Of a stretch of DNA of 64,000 nt, positions 1 through 8,451 are shown in pieces. The first letter of the stretch is position 1. Each line of letters starts with the position of its first letter. The stretch spans positions 310,001-374,000 of the forward strand of contig JAHBTX010000002.1 in NCBI GenBank assembly GCA_019638395.1. Direction: 5' to 3'. This DNA is from Cyclobacteriaceae bacterium (GTDB lineage: Bacteria > Bacteroidota > Bacteroidia > Cytophagales > Cyclobacteriaceae). A program made the translations under genes and the position numbers. The notes beneath the pieces were generated by a model, which saw nothing but the letters and a program-made list of their open reading frames with translations, ran no database searches and was not told the origin of the DNA.

Positions 1-23
1 AAAAATTAAAGTCAAAAGCTTAA

Positions 24-1208
24 TCAATTTTCAACTCTTTTTAAGGACGTTGAAATTGGATTGATGGAATAATAGTAAGAGACAAATATCTGATATAAAA
101 GTGTGAAAAATACTATACCCTGGTAGCGCGCCAAAAAAACCTCAGTCGTACCGTAAAGTATAAAGGGAAAAAACACCAATACACCAAGGGCATGTTGATT
201 CTTGAACGCAAGGTAAAGCGGGCGACACATTAAAATTAATACAGCTACCAAGCCAGGTATTCCGTTTGTAAATAAAATCTGAATAAACTGATTATGGGCG
301 TTGTAGCTATCTGCAGCAAATTGCGACATGCCGTGCATCAAATAATATTGATTTAATACAGATTTTGAATTACCGGTACCAACTCCTAAAAAAATGTCAG
401 GCATTGCTTTAATTGCAGATTCCCATAGTGTGAATCTCTCCCAGGAATCATTCAGTATAGCATCTCGACCGGTTTGCTCTGTGGTTACAACCCAAATCAT
501 ACATATTATCATTGCACAGATAAACACAAACACAGACCATCTTGCAAAATTTCGATTTTCAATCATAAATTTTAGCATGAAAAAGGAAAATACAAAGAAC
601 AGACTAATGAAGGAAGTTAGACCGCCTGATAATATTAACATGATAAAGAAGAAAAAGAGCATTAAGAAAATAATCCAACCCTTGATCTTGTGCTTTTGAT
701 AAAATAACAAATAGAGACCAAATGAAATTGCAAAAATAAGGTAGTAGCTTAAGTAGGTAGGATGCGAATTAATAACACTTGTTAATTGATAGAAATAAAA
801 AAAAGAAATCTCACCTGTATGTTGATAGTTGATTAACGCCTGAATAATGCAGGCCATACAGGCAGTCGCAAGCCCTAAAAGAAAAGCATAAACTAATTTA
901 TATAAATCTTGCTCATTCATTTTGTGTTCAACACAAAAAATAAGACCAATTGCGAGTACACTAAAGTTTGTTTCTAATACTTTTAACCCTGGTAAATATT
1001 CGTCTAAATAAATTATCCCAAATGATAATACGAGCATGTAGAATAGATTTGGCCAGCCAATTTGATAGCCTTGGCGCCAATTAAATTTTTGAAAAAAAGA
1101 AAAAACTAACAGCACAAGCAAAATTCTAACACTGATGTATTGAGACACGGGCACTGTGGCCAGCATTAAGGCTAAAACATTACAAAAAATTTTGTTGCGA
1201 GAAATCAT
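24..1208 (-). CDS. O-antigen polymerase/ligase-like membrane protein (Wzy/WaaL superfamily)
   Basis: This is a 394-residue polytopic membrane protein with roughly ten hydrophobic segments. The C-terminal half has the layout of the O-antigen ligase superfamily: a periplasmic loop with a Trp-Glu-Ser-Ala stretch, then GVGTGNS (near residue 275), then YNAHNQFIQILFTNGIPGL (near residues 303-321). In this family the loop His/Arg residues help move a lipid-linked glycan onto another glycan or onto lipid A core. It is the last gene of the polysaccharide cluster in the window and starts 6 bases after the next ligase-like gene, so the two are probably co-transcribed. Whether it polymerises O units or ligates them to an acceptor cannot be told from sequence alone. 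It starts with ATG. The region is strongly AT-rich compared with the nucleotide-sugar genes upstream. Confidence 0.8.
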   Translation of the reverse strand: MISRNKIFCNVLALMLATVPVSQYISVRILLVLLVFSFFQKFNWRQGYQIGWPNLFYMLVLSFGIIYLDEYLPGLKVLETNFSVLAIGLIFCVEHKMNEQDLYKLVYAFLLGLATACMACIIQALINYQHTGEISFFYFYQLTSVINSHPTYLSYYLIFAISFGLYLLFYQKHKIKGWIIFLMLFFFFIMLILSGGLTSFISLFFVFSFFMLKFMIENRNFARWSVFVFICAMIICMIWVVTTEQTGRDAILNDSWERFTLWESAIKAMPDIFLGVGTGNSKSVLNQYYLMHGMSQFAADSYNAHNQFIQILFTNGIPGLVAVLILMCRPLYLAFKNQHALGVLVFFPFILYGTTEVFLARYQGIVFFTLLYQIFVSYYYSINPISTSLKRVEN

Positions 1209-1214
1209 TTAGCT

Positions 1215-2498
1215 TTACGAAGGAATTTCTTTATGACTGAAATTATATAATAAAGACAAAAAAAAGCAGAAGAAAACTATTCCCTTCTGCGCACTCAAGG
1301 CTGACTCCGTAAACGAAAATAAAACGAGAAATAAAACCAAAGACAGAAGGAGCAAATTCTTGTTTTGAACGGCATTAGTCCACACAAAATAGATCATTAC
1401 AAAAAAAAATAAAAGTCCTATCAAGCCATTTGAAAGATAAAACTGAAAAAATTGGTTATGAGCATTGTAATGATGAAATCCTTCAGTACCTATCGTTTCG
1501 TCACCAGGATACACATTTTTTTTTACATAAGTCTTAGTCAATAAATCTTGATGGTCACCCGTGCCAACACCACCTACCCAAGCCTTATTTTCATTCACAA
1601 TCTCAAAAATTATTTTCCAAATAGCTAAACGAATCGTACCACCTGTAAAGTGATAATTTCGATAATCACTTAATGATAAAGGATTCTCTTGATGAAAGGT
1701 ATTCTCAAAAGTCTCAATGAAGCGGTACCTTAGATTTTTACTTATAGCGAAAACCGAACCAAAAAAAATTATGAACCCAATAAATATCATCAGCACTTTT
1801 CCAAAATTCTTACGAGGTATAGTATCATAGATGAAATATCCTAAAAACACCATAAAGGCGGTTGTTATCATCTTTGAAGATAGGAGGATTAAAAAAGTAA
1901 ATAGAAATAGTGATAACAATGTGAGTAATGTTTTATGTATGGTGCTAACAGTGCTCCAATTTTGCCTTATAAACATTAACATGATAACTAAAGAAAAAGC
2001 AATATATAACGAAAAATAAATTGCATTTTTAAAATTAATTGCTCCTGATAATTTATGATAATAAAGGTAACTGCTATCCCCCTGACTTAAAAAATATAAG
2101 CCGTTAATTACACATACCAAAGCCCCTATTGTACAAGCAGATACAAAGCAATATAAAATGGTATTAATTGATTTTTTCCCGATTCGAATTGTGGCTAGCG
2201 TTAAAGGAAAAATTAAAAAAGCTACTCGCTTTTCTAATTCAAAAAAACCCTCCTTAAGATTTGAGGAATAAAACAACCCCACAATGTGCACTATATAGAA
2301 GAGGCACATTAATAAAAAAAACCGATTACTCCTTAATCGATTATACTTTTCATTCCAGTTCCCATCCAACAACCAAATTATTAATAATGATACTATTGCT
2401 AAACTGTTAAGTTTGATTGAAAAAGGCAGAGTTAAAACAACTAAGACTAAAGCCAGTAAATACAAGACTTGATATAGCTGATAGCCTAATACTTTCAT
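1215..2498 (-). CDS. O-antigen ligase family membrane protein
   Basis: This is a 427-residue integral membrane protein with about eleven hydrophobic stretches. It carries the same signature as its downstream neighbour: a large loop followed by GGVGTGDHQDLL (near residue 315) and HYNAHNQFFQFYLSNGLIGL (near residue 342). This is the conserved C-terminal block of the Wzy/WaaL family, which acts on undecaprenyl-linked glycans on the periplasmic face of the inner membrane. It lies 8 bases downstream of the WecG/TagA-type glycosyltransferase and 6 bases upstream of another ligase-like gene. The order suggests late steps of glycan assembly. A cluster normally needs one polymerase and the genome one ligase, so three such proteins here imply distinct roles or more than one polymer. 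Family assignment is firm; the reaction is not. Confidence 0.82.
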   Translation of the reverse strand: MKVLGYQLYQVLYLLALVLVVLTLPFSIKLNSLAIVSLLIIWLLDGNWNEKYNRLRSNRFFLLMCLFYIVHIVGLFYSSNLKEGFFELEKRVAFLIFPLTLATIRIGKKSINTILYCFVSACTIGALVCVINGLYFLSQGDSSYLYYHKLSGAINFKNAIYFSLYIAFSLVIMLMFIRQNWSTVSTIHKTLLTLLSLFLFTFLILLSSKMITTAFMVFLGYFIYDTIPRKNFGKVLMIFIGFIIFFGSVFAISKNLRYRFIETFENTFHQENPLSLSDYRNYHFTGGTIRLAIWKIIFEIVNENKAWVGGVGTGDHQDLLTKTYVKKNVYPGDETIGTEGFHHYNAHNQFFQFYLSNGLIGLLFFFVMIYFVWTNAVQNKNLLLLSLVLFLVLFSFTESALSAQKGIVFFCFFLSLLYNFSHKEIPS

Positions 2499-2506
2499 TA
2501 CTATTA

Positions 2507-3277
2507 TTATTTGAAATTACTCATCATCGTTTTTACTTTTTGAAGAAATAATAATGGAATAAATTGGGGAGCTTCAACAAAGTATCGTTTAAACAATCGT
2601 CTTGGTTCTTGTAAAAATCTAAAAAACCACTCGAGACCGCTTCGCTGCATCCAACCTGGTGCGCGTTTAATTAAACCAGCCGTAACTTCAAACGCTCCTC
2701 CCACACCTATTGCTATGTTAACATTCAGTCGATCAAAATTTTCAAAAATCCAATAATCCTGTTTAGGCGCTGTAAGGCTAACCCATAAAACATTAGGCTT
2801 CACCGTATTCACCAATGAAATCATTTTTTCATTTTCGTCATCAGAGAATTTTTCTGCAAAGGGTGGCGAGTACGTTCCTACAATTTTTAAATCTGGAAAC
2901 TTATACAAAAATTGTTGTGCCAATGTCTCTGCAACTCCTTCCTTAGCCCCTAAAAAAAAGAAACGATATTTTTCTATGTTTCCAACTTTTGAAAATTCAG
3001 GAAGTAAGTCTAATCCCGTAACCCTTCCACGAATACGGTTACCCAACAAACCGGACGCCCATATCAAGGGGACTCCATCTGCTAAATTCATAGCAGAAGT
3101 GTTATATAGTTCGCGTAAGCTTTTATTTTTATAAGCCCAAAGGATACAGTTAACTGGGGTTACACAAACTCTTTTCTTTTCGCCTGATTTAATCCATTGT
3201 TTAAAAATTTGGATAGTCTCATATAAATCCGATGTTGAAACATTAACTGATAAAATATTTACCGTATTTGTATCCAT
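2507..3277 (-). CDS. WecG/TagA/CpsF family glycosyltransferase
   Basis: This 256-residue soluble glycosyltransferase belongs to the WecG/TagA/CpsF family (GT26). Members transfer N-acetylmannosamine, its uronic acid, or glucose/galactose to a lipid-linked acceptor on the cytoplasmic face. Family landmarks are DGVPLIWASGLLG (about residues 68-80), the FFLGAKEGVAE block (about 107), WVSLTAPKQDYW (about 165) and GVGGAFEVTAGLIKRAPGWM followed by GLEWFFRFLQEPRRLFKRY near the C-terminus. The length is normal for the family. Its ATG overlaps the stop of the preceding GT2 gene by one base (TAATG), which indicates translational coupling. The linkage made is unknown, but together with the GT2 enzymes it should build the repeat unit. 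Confidence 0.88.
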   Translation of the reverse strand: MDTNTVNILSVNVSTSDLYETIQIFKQWIKSGEKKRVCVTPVNCILWAYKNKSLRELYNTSAMNLADGVPLIWASGLLGNRIRGRVTGLDLLPEFSKVGNIEKYRFFFLGAKEGVAETLAQQFLYKFPDLKIVGTYSPPFAEKFSDDENEKMISLVNTVKPNVLWVSLTAPKQDYWIFENFDRLNVNIAIGVGGAFEVTAGLIKRAPGWMQRSGLEWFFRFLQEPRRLFKRYFVEAPQFIPLLFLQKVKTMMSNFK

Positions 3278-4221
3278 TACAATACCCTTTTCTTTTGAAT
3301 AATTTTTCTATTTTTTATAATCAATGGCAGATTCTTTATTACAAATCTGTAGGCTTCTAAAGATGTTCTCTCAAAAAGCATGATATAAAGTAATATAAGT
3401 ACCTGCCTTGGAATAATAAAAATACAATTTGTTATAAACGAGAGTAGTGATTCATTTTTAAGCAAAAGGATTAACTGGTTTTTCACAGAATGAACCTTTA
3501 TTTCACTCTTAATTTTACTTCGAACTTTAATATTTCCAGGCTTAAAATATCGTGGGTGAACCGCTACACAATCCGGATTAAAAATGGTTTTCCAACCGTA
3601 TAAATGAGATCGCCATGAAACGTCCCAATCTTCCTTGTGGGCAAAAAACATTTCATCAAAAAATTTTCCATCAATAGAAACGTCCCTTATCATTACCCTA
3701 TTGTATAGAGGTAAAGCACCGTCCGCCCCAAAAACTTCAGTTTGCTTAAGAGTAACAGTGTTTCGTCTTTCGCCATGGTGCCTCATTTTCATTATGCGCG
3801 AGTTCGTTATCTCAAGTCCAGCACTGTCAATTACAACACCAGGTGAGGAGGGGTCGTTCTGTAATAGCAGTCCACAGACAGTTCCTACACTATTACCAGA
3901 AGATTTAATTGTAGCAATTACCTTTTCTAGGTAGTCGGGAGACAATAAAATATCAGGATTTACAAGTAGAACATAATCACTTTCTGAATTAGAAATCACA
4001 TAGTTATGTCCGCCACAAAAGCCAAAGTTTTCATTCATCTTAAATAATTTAATCCTTGAATCATTAAATGATTCAAGGATTTCCACTGTATTATCAAGTG
4101 AATTATTATCCACAATAAAAAGTTGAAAATCAGAAACCGATTGTGCTAAAACCGATTTAATGCATTCGGTTATTGTTTTGGCAGAATTCCACGTTACAAT
4201 AGAAATAACTAATGAGTTCAT
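3277..4221 (-). CDS. GT2 family glycosyltransferase (rhamnosyltransferase-like)
   Basis: This inverting GT-A glycosyltransferase has 314 residues from the ATG at 4221. A longer frame to 4245 would need a TTG and adds eight unmatched residues, so the ATG was chosen. The N-terminus SLVISIVTWNSAKTI and the metal-binding region LLVNPDILLSPDY (the DxD position is Asn-Pro-Asp, as in WbbL-type rhamnosyltransferases) place it in GT2. HKEDWDVSWRSHLYGWKTIF in the second half is typical of that subgroup. The C-terminus has a hydrophobic segment (about residues 265-290). The stop overlaps the start of the WecG-like gene as TAATG. A perfect 31-base palindrome lies inside the coding region (4051-4081). The donor is probably a deoxysugar nucleotide made by the rfb or gmd/fcl genes; this is an inference. 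Confidence 0.85.
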   Translation of the reverse strand: MNSLVISIVTWNSAKTITECIKSVLAQSVSDFQLFIVDNNSLDNTVEILESFNDSRIKLFKMNENFGFCGGHNYVISNSESDYVLLVNPDILLSPDYLEKVIATIKSSGNSVGTVCGLLLQNDPSSPGVVIDSAGLEITNSRIMKMRHHGERRNTVTLKQTEVFGADGALPLYNRVMIRDVSIDGKFFDEMFFAHKEDWDVSWRSHLYGWKTIFNPDCVAVHPRYFKPGNIKVRSKIKSEIKVHSVKNQLILLLKNESLLSFITNCIFIIPRQVLILLYIMLFERTSLEAYRFVIKNLPLIIKNRKIIQKKRVL

Positions 4222-4341
4222 TTTCTCTCTTTCTAAATCTTTCAATTAACCATCCGCTTATGAATATATAACGTGACCAAACTCCTTACTGGTTAAATCC
4301 TTTTCCGATACCAATTAAAGGTCCTTCCAGAGCAAGCACAA

Positions 4342-5301
4342 TTACAAAATTAAAGGCTTATAACTTTTCTTCTCATACCGTGTAGGTGTATGATATTTAT
4401 AGCTTTCGTTTAATTTCTTAATCTGCATTCCCCTTTTGAAACCATTAAAAAAGCCGGAAATCATTTTTTTATAATCCTTTATATTTAGTGAATACTTTAT
4501 GACGTGTTTGATGGATAAAGCAATACAATAGAAAAATACTAACAACATATTCAATACGCGCCCATACTTTAGATAAAAAACTGATAGATTAAAGAAATAA
4601 TAATAAAACCATGTCGCCCTTTTGTCCTTCATTTCGGCAATATTTCCATTGTATTGAGGGTAATGGTAAACTGTTATAGAAGCATTGAAATAAATTTTAT
4701 GTCCGGATTGTATAATTCTATAAGCAATATCAGGCTCCTCCACCATTGATGTACCCTCAAAGTATTCCTCGAAATAGCCTACTTGATTCAGTACCACTCT
4801 TTTAAACGACATATTACCTCCGTTTAAAGATGTTACATAACCAGAAACTGTTGAGTAGGGCTTATTTACCAATTGGCCATAAGAAGTCGTTCGCAATGGT
4901 TTATTAATTGCAATATCCGGATCATTCTGCTCAACCAAACGACATGAGGCCGCTGCAATAAATGGATCGGCAAGTGTTTCAACGTGTGTGGAAATGAAAT
5001 TTTCCGGAACAATAATATCATCATCACAAAAGATAATAATATCCCCCGATGAGAATTGAATACCATAATTTTTTGCTAATGAGCGACCACGTTCTTCTAT
5101 ATGATAATATTTTAATTTATTGGCAAACAATTTTATCAAGTCTCGCTTAGCATCTGAAATATTTTCACTTTGATCAACAATTATAATCTCGTAATTTAAA
5201 TAATTCTGCCTTGCAAGACTATGTAAGAAATCAACAAGGCATTGTTCTCTGTTAAACGTGGGTATAACAACCGAAACCGTAGGCGTGTTAGGCACTTTCA
5301 T
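4342..5301 (-). CDS. GT2 family glycosyltransferase
   Basis: This 319-residue GT-A enzyme has the N-terminal signature TVSVVIPTFNREQCLVDFLH, the IIIVDQSENI block, the metal-binding CDDDI motif (about residue 92) and a later GGNMSFKR plus EEPDIAYRIIQSGHKIYFN segment (acceptor side, conserved Glu-Asp-type position given as Glu-Pro-Asp). Two C-terminal hydrophobic or amphipathic stretches (about residues 235-265) suggest membrane association. It lies about 30 bases from the next GT2 gene and about 120 bases before the rhamnosyltransferase-like gene; that short gap shows no clear signal. Acceptor and sugar are unknown. It likely adds one residue of the surface glycan repeat unit at the cytoplasmic membrane. 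Confidence 0.85.
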   Translation of the reverse strand: MKVPNTPTVSVVIPTFNREQCLVDFLHSLARQNYLNYEIIIVDQSENISDAKRDLIKLFANKLKYYHIEERGRSLAKNYGIQFSSGDIIIFCDDDIIVPENFISTHVETLADPFIAAASCRLVEQNDPDIAINKPLRTTSYGQLVNKPYSTVSGYVTSLNGGNMSFKRVVLNQVGYFEEYFEGTSMVEEPDIAYRIIQSGHKIYFNASITVYHYPQYNGNIAEMKDKRATWFYYYFFNLSVFYLKYGRVLNMLLVFFYCIALSIKHVIKYSLNIKDYKKMISGFFNGFKRGMQIKKLNESYKYHTPTRYEKKSYKPLIL

Positions 5302-5330
5302 ACTATTAATTAATCAAAAATAATCTATCG

Positions 5331-6053
5331 TTACCGTAACAGTCGTTTCAAATAAAAAAACAGTACCTTCCTGATAAACGTGAAATAAGCCCACCAAACT
5401 CCTCGATAGATCGTTATTACTCTTCTGTCTTCTATAAAAGCTTTTAGCCAATATTTATCGCTTAATCCTCCTAATGTCATATTGGTAATAATTTTATTTA
5501 TGTTTTTAAAAGAAACATTTCCGTAATAAAATCTGGACATAATCTCATAATCCATAGCAATCTTATAGTTGATATTAAAGCCCCCAAACCTTTTATATAT
5601 TTCCATTTTTACAAAAACAGCTGGATGCGCAATGGCCATACCATTCTTCAATTTTTTATGATCCCCAGTTGTTCTATGCTTTTGCTTGCCGTGCTCCCAA
5701 AACTGAACGTCACCGTATGCTATATCACATTCTTTCATACATGCTACTGCGCTTGCCACAGCATCGGGTTCATACCAATCATCTGCATTCAGAAACCCAA
5801 CTATGTCGCCTTTGCACAGCTTAAGCCCTTTGTTAAAGGCGTCTGCTATTCCCTTATCCTTTTCGCTTACCCATTTACTAATATGTATCGAATTTTCATT
5901 AATAAGATTAAGGGTATTGTCAGTTGAACCGCCATCCACTATAATATATTCAATATTTTGATAGGTTTGGTCTGCAACACTTTGGATAGCTCTTTGAAGG
6001 CCCTTTTCACCATTTAGAACAATGGTGATAATTGAAACTAGTGGATTTGTCAC
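5331..6053 (-). CDS. GT2 family glycosyltransferase (WcaA-type)
   Basis: This 240-residue single-domain glycosyltransferase starts with LVSIITIVLNGEKGLQRAIQ and contains IEYIIVDGGSTDNTLNLI, the WVSEKDKGIADAFNKG block and the metal-binding FLNADDWYEPDA segment (about residues 90-101). This set is characteristic of the WcaA-like GT2 subgroup, whose members add sugars during capsule, colanic acid or O-antigen synthesis. It starts with GTG at 6053; no in-frame ATG exists near the motif start. It ends close to a membrane-associated basic C-terminus (FIRKVLFFYLKRLLR). It lies between the Wzy-like polymerase and another GT2 gene. Confidence 0.86.
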   Translation of the reverse strand: MTNPLVSIITIVLNGEKGLQRAIQSVADQTYQNIEYIIVDGGSTDNTLNLINENSIHISKWVSEKDKGIADAFNKGLKLCKGDIVGFLNADDWYEPDAVASAVACMKECDIAYGDVQFWEHGKQKHRTTGDHKKLKNGMAIAHPAVFVKMEIYKRFGGFNINYKIAMDYEIMSRFYYGNVSFKNINKIITNMTLGGLSDKYWLKAFIEDRRVITIYRGVWWAYFTFIRKVLFFYLKRLLR

Positions 6054-6116
6054 AAAATATTATGTTATACAAGAAGTTAAAATCATTTTTCGTTAATTAA
6101 AAGCCCTCTTCGATTA

Positions 6117-7661
6117 TTAACGGATTGGCTGCTCAGTTTTGTAGTAAAATATGTAAATTTTTACTGCAACAGCTAAAGTAAAGAAAAACTGCAAATCATA
6201 AATTACATCACTTGTAAGTGTTGTGATGAAATATTGGATTAGCACCAGCGTTATAAATATTGCAACCTTTCGGTTATAGCCGTCCAGTATGGTAGATTTA
6301 TTGTAATGAAGCCAGATTAGCCGAGCAAAGAAGAATAAAAAAAACAAAAATGCGGGCACTCCAAATAGGTATGCAATCGAAAAAAATGTATTGTGCAAAT
6401 TGCCCGTAATTAAGAAGTCGCGTTCCAATATTTCAGCTGGAATTTTTTGAAACCCTTCTAATATATCTCCCTCAAAATTATAATCCGCCATAGGTGCCTG
6501 AAATCCATTCCCAATCAACGGGTGCTCCTCAATTTTTTTTAAAGCCATGTTCCATATATTTAATCTGAAACTGGTACTAGCAGCTGCGGCCGATTCAGAT
6601 AGATGAGCGAGTTTACCGGTGTAATACTCGGGAGGAAAAACAATTACCAACCGTTGATATTTTTCAGGTATTAATAAGATAACAGGTGTGGTTAAAATGT
6701 AGGTGGCCGTAGCTATAGTGCCAGCCAATATTAAAATAGATTTTCCAAAAATTCTTGCCTTAACAACTAAACTCACTAATAATATAAAAACACCAGAGAG
6801 GAAAAATATTCGACTCCCCGATATCAACAGCACAATAAAAGCTAAAAATATTAATGCTACCCGCCTTTGCTTATTATTAACAAAAACAAGCGTGTACAAC
6901 AGCACAGAAGCAGCCGATATTCCGGCTATGATCATTTTTTTTGAACCATTACCTTCTTGTATTAATGACCATGAAAATGTATTAAAAAAAGGGAAGGTAC
7001 CGATGTCAAATAAAATTACAATCACAGAAACCATCATGATCGCCAAATTGAATTTAAAGTAATAATCAATCCACTTTTCTGTAATACTGACATCAAACAA
7101 GGTGAGCCCACAAAAAAAAGCTACCATCGAGTTAAGTAAGTTAAACCTGTTAAGAAGACCGGAATTATGGCTAGATGAGTCTATGGAAATCTGAACATTA
7201 TTAAAAACACCTATCAAGCAAAACGTAAAAAATAAGTACAAGCTGACACTGAGAAGCGACAAGTATTTTTTATTAAAAAAGTAAAACCTTGGAAAAAACC
7301 TAACGAAAGCTACACAGAGAAAAATAATTGGTAATACTAATGATAATTCTCGTTGAGGGAATACCGGGATTATTATCCTCATACTCACAATAATATATAG
7401 GAATATTAAAAGGTGATGATTTTTGCCATTAAGAAGAAGAAAAATTAATAGTCCTAATGAGATTAATAATAAAGTATATGCGATTGGTGGAACTATAGTT
7501 ATAGTTAGTTGCGCCAAAAAGAAATTCAGTAAAAACAAAAATAGAAGCAGAAAAAAGCTATTATTTTTAATGTAGCTTATCCAAAAAGCACTGTTAGTGT
7601 TTACCGAAAGTTTTTGATTTGTCAAGTTCTCTTTCAAAAATGCGTGTAAATTTAAAATCAA
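6117..7661 (-). CDS. O-antigen polymerase-like membrane protein
   Basis: This 514-residue membrane protein has about twelve hydrophobic segments and a long loop around residues 330-420. The loop carries RLNIWNMALKKIEEHPLIGN (about 365-385), and LHNTFFSIAYLFGVPAFLF follows, the pattern of the Wzy/WaaL superfamily. It is the longest of the three family members in this cluster and lies among the glycosyltransferase genes, so it is the best candidate for the repeat-unit polymerase; this is inferred from position only. The first possible start is a TTG at 7661, as an ATG further upstream is cut off by a stop codon. It is divergent from the FkbM gene at 7728, leaving 66 bases between them. Confidence 0.78.
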   Translation of the reverse strand: MILNLHAFLKENLTNQKLSVNTNSAFWISYIKNNSFFLLLFLFLLNFFLAQLTITIVPPIAYTLLLISLGLLIFLLLNGKNHHLLIFLYIIVSMRIIIPVFPQRELSLVLPIIFLCVAFVRFFPRFYFFNKKYLSLLSVSLYLFFTFCLIGVFNNVQISIDSSSHNSGLLNRFNLLNSMVAFFCGLTLFDVSITEKWIDYYFKFNLAIMMVSVIVILFDIGTFPFFNTFSWSLIQEGNGSKKMIIAGISAASVLLYTLVFVNNKQRRVALIFLAFIVLLISGSRIFFLSGVFILLVSLVVKARIFGKSILILAGTIATATYILTTPVILLIPEKYQRLVIVFPPEYYTGKLAHLSESAAAASTSFRLNIWNMALKKIEEHPLIGNGFQAPMADYNFEGDILEGFQKIPAEILERDFLITGNLHNTFFSIAYLFGVPAFLFFLFFFARLIWLHYNKSTILDGYNRKVAIFITLVLIQYFITTLTSDVIYDLQFFFTLAVAVKIYIFYYKTEQPIR

Positions 7662-7727
7662 AATCTACAATTCTAACATTGTATTGTTTCGCTTGCTAGG
7701 TATATTACGCGATTATCTCTTAAATAT

Positions 7728-8441
7728 ATGATTAAAAAAATCATTCAGTCGTGTCTTCAAAAAATTGGATACGAAGTTAAAAAATATCCCAGCCCCGAAC
7801 TAAAAAGTCGGTTGCGGGCTATGGAAAACTTTAAAATCAATAAAATACTTGATGTTGGTGCAAACGCTGGTCAGTTTGGGAAATCGATGCGAAGCCAGGG
7901 CTTTAGAGGTGAAATAGTTTCCTTTGAACCTCTATCCTCGGCATTCGGCTTACTTAAAAAGCATTCACAAAACGATGCGAACTGGACTATACATAATATG
8001 GCAATTGGCGATACCGATGGAGAGATTACGATCAACGTATCAAAAAATTCTTTTAGCAGTTCTATTCGAAACATGCTACCAACTCATCTTGAAAATGCAA
8101 GTGAGTCTGTTTACATTGAAAAAGAGAAAGTTAAAATCCACAGGCTTGATTCTATATTTGAAAATTTCTATAAAGAAAGTGATCATATACTTCTTAAAAT
8201 TGATACACAAGGGTACGAAAAAAATGTGCTTGACGGTGCCTCACGGTCATTAGATAAAATTGTTGGGATTAGCCTGGAAATGTCTTTGGTGCCATTATAC
8301 GAAGGGGAAATGCTTTTTTTACAAATGATACCTTATCTACAGCAAAATGGGTTTACTTTATACTCATTAGAGAGCGAGTTTACAAGCCCTAACACAGGTC
8401 AATTATTACAGGTTAACGGAGTATTCTATAAAAATATTTAA
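7728..8441 (+). CDS. FkbM family methyltransferase (plus-strand)
   Basis: This 237-residue SAM-dependent methyltransferase of the FkbM family probably O-methylates a sugar. Motif I reads ILDVGANAGQFG (about residues 40-51), followed by EIVSFEPLSSAF (motif II acidic residue) and LLKIDTQGYEKNVLDGA (about residues 158-174), the family hallmark. It starts at an ATG preceded by an AT-rich stretch. It is the only plus-strand gene in the polysaccharide cluster and runs tail to tail into a second FkbM gene, with only 10 bases between the stops and no room for a conventional terminator. The two FkbM proteins are clearly different in sequence, so this is not a recent duplication. Confidence 0.87.
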   Translation: MIKKIIQSCLQKIGYEVKKYPSPELKSRLRAMENFKINKILDVGANAGQFGKSMRSQGFRGEIVSFEPLSSAFGLLKKHSQNDANWTIHNMAIGDTDGEITINVSKNSFSSSIRNMLPTHLENASESVYIEKEKVKIHRLDSIFENFYKESDHILLKIDTQGYEKNVLDGASRSLDKIVGISLEMSLVPLYEGEMLFLQMIPYLQQNGFTLYSLESEFTSPNTGQLLQVNGVFYKNI

Positions 8442-8451
8442 TTTCATAAAC

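Noticed and set aside
394-699. Plus-strand ORF within the first ligase-like gene
   Set aside because: No recognisable domain and fully overlapped by a well-supported membrane protein gene.
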